This document shows, one piece after another, positions 62,489 through 64,000 of a DNA stretch of 64,000 nt. The first letter of the stretch is position 1, and every line of letters begins with the position of its first letter. The translations under genes were made by a program, and so were the position numbers. The stretch covers positions 7,849,501 through 7,913,500 of the forward strand of contig NC_089731.1 of the NCBI RefSeq assembly GCF_035083965.1, in the 5' to 3' direction. The notes beneath the pieces are model-generated. The model searched no databases and was not told the DNA's origin. It was given only the letters and a program-made list of their open reading frames with translations. The stretch comes from Branchiostoma lanceolatum (taxonomy: Eukaryota; Chordata; Leptocardii; Amphioxiformes; Branchiostomatidae).

Positions 62489-64000
62489 TCAAAGCTCACA
62501 CAGGGTACAAGGTTCACCCCGGCGCACTCACACCACACACCCTGCTTGGTGTCATGCCAGAGTTTTCCTGACAGACACGGTCTCATACCAGAGTTTATTT
62601 GACACATCCAGTAGACATATCAAGTTATCATGATTCCTGATGACAAAAACAGTCCTTTTTTGGCATTCCCAGTTTGGCATTTGAAATTTCATTTTTAGTT
62701 CTCGATTGTTAATTGGTTGAAGACCAAGGTCTCCATAGATGCTTTAAGTGCTCAGAGAATTACCTGTATATGTATCTGTTGACCAGGACACTTTTTAGTT
62801 GTTTATTTCCTAACACATCCTAAGCTAGGACAGAACAAGTATTTCTTTTAAAGAATGAAAATGAGCCTTAAAATTAAATCCAATGACTTGTGAAATTAAT
62901 CAAGTAGTACAAATCTACAAGACAAACAACTGATTTAAGACATTCAAGTGAATAATGTATGAAATCATTTTTGAAATTTCAGAATAATCATGAATATGAC
63001 AACTGATAAACTATTTTTACTACATGTAGTAATATTTGTGCTTATGAGATGATGTTGAATTGTCATTTTAGATTTTGTACATAGATGAGATGTACTTTAA
63101 TCATATAAGTTATCAAATAATATTATCAGCTTGCAATGTATCGTTCTCCTGTTTGCTTCTTAGTCATCATTGTTAATGATTTCCTTGAAATTTGTACAAT
63201 ACAGTCATGTAGATGACAATGTATCCCTGGGATATTTCAATCACACAGGTGAAATTGGTTTTAATGTTGCTTTCCCTGCATCAAATATATGTTGCTGTAT
63301 AAGAGAATAACGGCTTTCTATTCAGTTTCATCATAGTATACAATTCTGTAACATGCATGTGATTAAAGGCTTTGCAATGGTGTAATTGCAATTGTAACTG
63401 GTGATTGCAGGCGAATCCAATGGGCAAATATCCTTTAAAAAAAAAGAGTAAGCTGTTATATTTATCATTTGACCATTAGGGCTGATGAACTTTGACCTCT
63501 AACTTTCAGTTTCCTCAGCCCTGAAGACTTCACAAGATGTTTTGGAGGATGGTTTTGTGAGAGCAATGTTTTTGTCTTTGGTAATTCAAAAATATCATGT
63601 CCAACACAGAATCTGTGTTTTCTTAAATCCTGCAATCACCAGTCAAAACCTTGAAGAATATCATGTAAAATATTTTATGGTATCATTATGTAATGGGTTG
63701 TTTTTAAAAACACTTGGTACATGTACATAAAAGCAACGGCTAATGTAGCTATTTGGCGCCAAATTCATAATGATTACGGGGTATATGCAGCAGGGAGGCT
63801 TAATTTTGTGGTAATGACATGTATCAAGCCTTCAACGTAAATGGACATGCTTACCTGAATAAAACAAAGCTTTTTCTGAAATGTCTTTCTTATAGTATAA
63901 CTTAAGTACTTTCAATGTTTAAATTTGTATCTACTCATGGATTTTACAAGTTAAACTTGGTATACATGTGTGTATTTACAATTCTTAAAACATTTAAGGA
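62489..64000. other. AGXT 3' flank, no further gene seen
   Basis: AT-rich sequence holding the AGXT 3' UTR. The clearest polyadenylation signal is AATAAA at 63858-63863; an ATTAAA variant is at about 62872. An inverted 15-mer, ACTGGTGATTGCAGG (about 63399) and CCTGCAATCACCAGT (about 63629), may mark a ~250-bp fold-back element. Confidence 0.45.

Overview
The window looks like intron-rich animal nuclear DNA, most likely from a lancelet (Branchiostoma-type cephalochordate). This is an inference from the mix of an animal AGXT gene, an invertebrate-type TIR protein, F-type lectin, PAN and TSP1 exon shuffling, SGNH-esterase LINEs and many small fold-back elements. No sequence search was run. All exon models were built by hand from splice sites, reading frame and intron phase.

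Layout. (1) 1-8 kb: a 37-bp tandem repeat, then a ~2.5-kb direct segmental duplication on the minus strand. The intact copy (5189-6038) encodes a ~120-aa secreted protein with a small arginine-rich two-cysteine segment followed by an acidic helical segment. The other copy (1855-2674) is frameshifted. (2) 9.1-14.4 kb: a ten-exon plus-strand gene for a 618-aa protein with a dual-acylation N-terminus and the order ARM - TIR - SAM. (3) 16.1-48.3 kb: one 37-exon plus-strand reading frame of about 2537 aa. It starts with a signal peptide and runs through F-type lectin, Ser/Thr/Pro linker, PAN, discoidin (F5/8 C), PAN, linker, WSC-like domain, 11 TSP1 repeats, an FN3-like segment with a furin-type site and two more TSP1 repeats. 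It ends in a complete Cys-loop (pentameric) ligand-gated ion channel: ligand-binding domain, TM1-3, a ~520-aa repetitive cytoplasmic loop and TM4. Every intron phase in this chain is compatible and the summed length is divisible by three. This lectin/TSP1/ion-channel chimera is the most remarkable object in the window. (4) 50.0-51.1 kb: a minus-strand two-exon gene for a small soluble Fic-domain protein. (5) 51.4-62.5 kb: a twelve-exon AGXT gene (alanine-glyoxylate/serine-pyruvate aminotransferase). It is head-to-head with the Fic gene across a ~0.3-kb shared promoter. It has two in-frame start codons, suggesting mitochondrial plus peroxisomal forms.

Mobile DNA. A decayed LINE lies in an intron of the chimera (about 34.3-39.0 kb). 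A related LINE with an uninterrupted ORF2 lies in an AGXT intron (about 54.5-59.8 kb). Both have an SGNH-esterase ORF1 and an endonuclease-reverse transcriptase ORF2, and both are in the host gene's orientation. Several fold-back MITEs, an inverted dispersed repeat pair, intronic duplications and a RecQ-helicase-like fragment are also present.

How the genes relate: the neighbours are not an obvious pathway. The TIR gene is probably innate-immunity or cell-death signalling, the chimera a cell-surface receptor-channel with glycan- or matrix-binding modules, and Fic and AGXT share only a promoter region.
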